From: GAS368 sp965227745
GTDB lineage: Bacteria > Verrucomicrobiota > Verrucomicrobiia > Opitutales > Opitutaceae
Reading direction: 5' to 3'
DNA length: 64,000 nt
NCBI GenBank assembly: GCA_965227745.1
Contig: OZ245769.1
Coordinates: 4,650,001 to 4,714,000, forward strand
Below the pieces are notes generated by a model, which saw only the letters and a program-made list of their open reading frames with translations, was not told the origin of the DNA and did not search any database. Shown piece after piece: positions 61,733 through 64,000 of this stretch. The position numbers were made by a program, and so were the translations under genes. The stretch's first letter is position 1. Every line of letters begins with the position of its first letter.

Positions 61733-62200
61733 ATGAATCTTTCCTCCAGCTATCAAAAACTCGACGGCTTGCTCACGACCATCGGCTCGTGGCTGCAGCC
61801 GGTACTGCTCCTCGCGATCCGCGGCTACTGGGGCTACTCCTTCATGCGCACCGGCTGGGGCAAGCTCATGAATCTGGAGAAGACCACCGCGTTCTTCACC
61901 GAGCTCGGCCTGCCTTTACCGAAGGTCAATGCCATCATGGCCGGCTCCACCGAATGCTTCGGCGGCGCGCTCCTGATGATCGGCCTCGCCTCGCGCCTCG
62001 TGAGCGTGCCGCTGGCCTTCACCATGATCGTGGCCTACGCCACGGCGGATAAAGAAGCGGTCGCGGCGATCTTCTCCAATCCCGACAAATTCACCGAGGC
62101 CGCACCTTTCCTGTTCCTGCTCGCGACCCTGATCGTCCTCGCCTTCGGCCCGGGCAAACTATCCGTCGACGGATTCTTATTTAAGAAAACGGAGAAGTGA
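61733..62200 (+). CDS. DoxX family membrane protein
   Basis: A 155-residue inner-membrane protein with about four hydrophobic helices: LLLAIRGYWGYSFMRTGWGKL near residues 25-45, ECFGGALLMIGLASRL, SVPLAFTMIVAYATAD and PFLFLLATLIVLAFGPGKLSVDG. Gly/Phe-rich loops are typical of DoxX/DoxD relatives. DoxX-family proteins are regular partners of bufferin loci (as BufD in Caulobacter), supporting membership of the locus, though here a repeat element and 215 bases separate it from bufC. Its role is unclear; quinone or redox coupling in the membrane has been suggested for relatives. Confidence 0.9.
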   Translation: MNLSSSYQKLDGLLTTIGSWLQPVLLLAIRGYWGYSFMRTGWGKLMNLEKTTAFFTELGLPLPKVNAIMAGSTECFGGALLMIGLASRLVSVPLAFTMIVAYATADKEAVAAIFSNPDKFTEAAPFLFLLATLIVLAFGPGKLSVDGFLFKKTEK

Positions 62201-62225
62201 CTCGCGGATGCCGCGCGTCGCATCC

Positions 62226-62309
62226 GAGGTAGGAGCCTGCTCGCAGGCGATAGGATATCAGGCGACTTCACACCCCACGGCCCATCGCCTTCAAGCAGTT
62301 GCTACCTCA
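62226..62309. repeat. Inverted-repeat element, AGGAGCCTGCTCGCAGGCGAT family
   Basis: GAGGTAGGAGCCTGCTCGCA (from 62226) is mirrored by CATCGCCTTCAAGCAGTTGC followed by TACCTC ending near 62308. It lies between convergent doxX and RDD genes. A related arm is at 29150-29176. Confidence 0.7.
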
Positions 62310-62346
62310 AGCCATTCGGGGCCCGTAAGTCCTGCTTCGTGTTTTC

Positions 62347-63090
62347 TTACGCCTTCACGACCTTCGTCCCCGCCATCAGGTCATGCAGGCAGCGGCGGTC
62401 TTCGCGAAACATGAAGCAGTAATCGACCACCAGAAAGAGGAAGCCGAGCATCGGGATCACATTGAGCAGAAAGATGAGCGAGACCGGCACGATGAAGCGA
62501 ATCAGGGCGCCCCGGATGAAGCCGGCTTTGCTGCCATCGAGACTGACCACGCGGACGCCGGCGATGAGCTTGCCGATATTCTGGCCGTTGACCGCGATGA
62601 AGACGGCTTGGACGGCGATCACGAAAAACAGCCCGACGTACATCCACACGAAGCTCGCCGCCATCGAGCCCATCAGCCCTTGGACATCCTCGGGCGAGAG
62701 GATTTTCCCGCGCGCCAACTCCGGGTGCTCCTTGATGAGGCGCAGGCCGGCGTAGACCGAGCCGGGCATCATCCCGAGAAAATAGAGAAACCCATTGAGA
62801 AACGCCGCGCCGGTGCGCGCCCCGATGCTTCCGAGCGGCAGGTCATCCCAGAGGGGCAACTCGATTTCTCTCAACTCCGGCGCGCTCGCGTACGGCGATT
62901 CCGGGGGCAGCGGCGGGACCTCGCTCGGCGGTGCGAACTCGCTGAAGTCGCCCAAACGACGCCAGTCCTCGCTGCCGACGGTCCGGGCCTTGGTCTCGAG
63001 ATTGGCGCGACCGGCGGTGATCCAGGCGCGCACTTGGTCGGCCGTGACCGGGCCATACTCCCGACCGTCGCCTCCGATGATGGTAAACAT
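62347..63090 (-). CDS. RDD family membrane protein with N-terminal GYF_2-like domain
   Basis: A 247-residue protein. Residues 1-50 match the GYF_2 type domain: FTIIGGDGREYGPVTADQVRAWITAGRAN, then WRRLGDFSEF. A Pro/Glu linker leads to an RDD domain with three or four hydrophobic helices from about residue 105 (GARTGAAFLNGFLYFLGMMP), then FVIAVQAVFIAVNGQNIGKL, and LIRFIVPVSLIFLLNVIPML. RDD proteins are of unclear function; a cation/proton exchange activity has been reported for some. The start at 63090 fits the GYF domain; extension upstream would run into non-coding sequence. It converges with doxX. Confidence 0.9.
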   Translation of the reverse strand: MFTIIGGDGREYGPVTADQVRAWITAGRANLETKARTVGSEDWRRLGDFSEFAPPSEVPPLPPESPYASAPELREIELPLWDDLPLGSIGARTGAAFLNGFLYFLGMMPGSVYAGLRLIKEHPELARGKILSPEDVQGLMGSMAASFVWMYVGLFFVIAVQAVFIAVNGQNIGKLIAGVRVVSLDGSKAGFIRGALIRFIVPVSLIFLLNVIPMLGFLFLVVDYCFMFREDRRCLHDLMAGTKVVKA

Positions 63091-63152
63091 GCTGGAAACG
63101 AAAGTGCGATGTCCGGGGCGCGTCAATGGCGGCGGCGCATCGCATCCGGGCA

Positions 63153-63183
63153 CAAAAAAACGCGGGCCGGAAAGCCCGCGTTT
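63153..63183 (-). terminator. Rho-independent terminator of the repeat-protein gene
   Basis: AAACGCGGGC (63158-63167) and GCCCGCGTTT (63174-63183) are perfect reverse complements. Read on the minus strand the hairpin is followed by seven U. It lies 26 bases past the stop codon at 63209. Confidence 0.9.
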
Positions 63184-63208
63184 CGCGCTGAAGTCTGATT
63201 AATTAAAC

Positions 63209-64000
63209 TCAGGGAGCCTCGTAGATTTCCACGAGCGCCACGCCCGTCGCATTGCCGACGGCCGTCACCTGCGCGGTGTAGGAGCCGGGGGCGAGGGTCG
63301 CGACGATGACGGCGTCCTTGGAGCCGGCGGGGAGGCCAAACGCGCCCACCGATTGCTGCGTGGTCAGCGTCGCTGCCGAGTCCCACGTGTCGTTTTCGTT
63401 TAGCTTGGTATTGCCGCTGTAGAGCTCGAGCTTTGGGTCAGCCATCAGGCCGGTCACGCCAAACTGCGCGAGGCCGGGCCCGACGGCGCGGATGACGAGC
63501 TTGCGCGCGCTGGCGCCGGAGATGTTGAAGCCGAGGATGAGTGTCTCCGCGCCCGTGCCGCCAAAGGTGCGCGCCGAGACGTTCGAGAGGCGCGGGGTGG
63601 TCGTGGTCAGCGCGGTCGCGACTTCATACAGCTCGATCAGGCCCGCGCCCGTCGCGCCGCCCTTGCCCGTGAGTTGGATGGTGTAGCTGCCGGCCCCGAC
63701 ATTGGTGGCGTTGATCGCCGAGTCCTTGGAGCCCGCAGGCAGGGCAAAGGCGCCGACCGCGAGGCTCGTGGCCGCGACATTGGTGCCGGTGCCCCAGTCG
63801 TCATTCGTATCGATCTGCGTCGTGCCGTTGAAGACCGTCAGGACCGGGTCCGCCAGCGCGCCCGTCACGCCAAAGGTCCCGAGCGTCGGGCCGATGCCGC
63901 GGATGAGGACGCTCTTCGTGCCCGAGGTGCCGGTGCCGCCCACCGTCACGCCGACGATCAGGGTCTCCGCCCCGGCGCCCGCGCGAGCGCGGATGGAAAG
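63209..64000 (-). CDS. Secreted repeat protein, C-terminal part (5' end outside window)
   Basis: The frame is open to the right edge (base 64000), so only the last 263 residues are visible. They consist of two copies of a roughly 120-residue unit. Copy 1 runs from ARAGAGAETLIVGVTVGG through LIRGIGPTLGTFGVTGALAD, DWGTGTNVAATSLAVGAFAL to GAGLIELYEVA; copy 2 from SARTFGGTGAETLILGFNIS through VIRAVGPGLAQFGVTGLMAD to GVALVEIYEAP. Both contain an LPAGSKD(S/A) segment and end in a beta strand. This unit is common at the C-terminus of secreted Opitutaceae proteins; its role (surface display or domain packing) is not known. A strong terminator follows. Confidence 0.85.
   Translation of the reverse strand, partial: LSIRARAGAGAETLIVGVTVGGTGTSGTKSVLIRGIGPTLGTFGVTGALADPVLTVFNGTTQIDTNDDWGTGTNVAATSLAVGAFALPAGSKDSAINATNVGAGSYTIQLTGKGGATGAGLIELYEVATALTTTTPRLSNVSARTFGGTGAETLILGFNISGASARKLVIRAVGPGLAQFGVTGLMADPKLELYSGNTKLNENDTWDSAATLTTQQSVGAFGLPAGSKDAVIVATLAPGSYTAQVTAVGNATGVALVEIYEAP

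Overview
This 64 kb window is high-GC chromosomal DNA, most likely from a member of the Verrucomicrobiota, family Opitutaceae. I infer this from gene content: two PVC-type haem-containing sugar-dehydrogenase-like proteins, a large TonB-dependent receptor beside a LacI regulator, DUF6807, DUF1080 and Tat-exported Gfo/Idh/MocA proteins, and very long intergenic stretches full of short inverted repeats. No plasmid, phage, transposase, CRISPR, rRNA or tRNA gene was recognised.

Layout. 1-5.6 kb: end of an amidohydrolase; a translationally coupled sugar nucleotidyltransferase and NahK-like sugar 1-kinase; a PIG-L deacetylase; a secreted endonuclease/phosphatase-fold protein; a secreted peroxiredoxin. 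6-8.7 kb: a kinase-like orphan, an unrecognised protein, and a gluconate 5-dehydrogenase-like SDR. 9-15.5 kb: a frameshifted nucleoside-symporter-type MFS gene, an intact MFS transporter, a secreted DUF6807 protein, an FAH-family enzyme and a DUF2959 lipoprotein. 16-26.7 kb: a 1177-residue PVC haem protein, a TonB receptor with a divergent LacI regulator, an agarase-like protein coupled to a YbaY-type lipoprotein, and a 2-hydroxyacid dehydrogenase. 26.9-38.2 kb, all on the minus strand: a TMTC-like membrane TPR protein, then transglutaminase, ATP-grasp/Alpha-E, TIR-TPR, and transglutaminase-DUF2126 (a predicted peptide-ligation and cleavage system). 38-49.6 kb: two YXWGXW proteins, a small secreted protein, a PLP enzyme, an M14 carboxypeptidase broken by a one-base shift, AsnRS, a YhbY-like protein and an SBP3-histidine kinase. 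49.6-58.5 kb: a secreted sugar-oxidation group (PVC cytochrome c, unknown partner, VCBS protein, DUF1080 hydrolase, two Gfo/Idh/MocA paralogues). 59-62.2 kb: a bufferin-like copper-buffering RiPP locus (Cys-rich precursor, MNIO/DUF692 enzyme, DUF2063 partner, DoxX). 62.3-64 kb: an RDD/GYF membrane protein and the 3' end of a secreted repeat protein.

Two things stand out. The bufferin-like locus has an unusual lysine/glycine-rich precursor in which a three-cysteine block is duplicated, and a strong terminator plus repeats separate the precursor gene from its maturation genes. The intergenic space carries at least nine families of short sequences, mostly in inverted pairs, that abut gene 3' ends; one copy supplies the stop codon of the gene before it. 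Genes are otherwise typical in length, apart from two single frameshifts that could be real or sequence errors.
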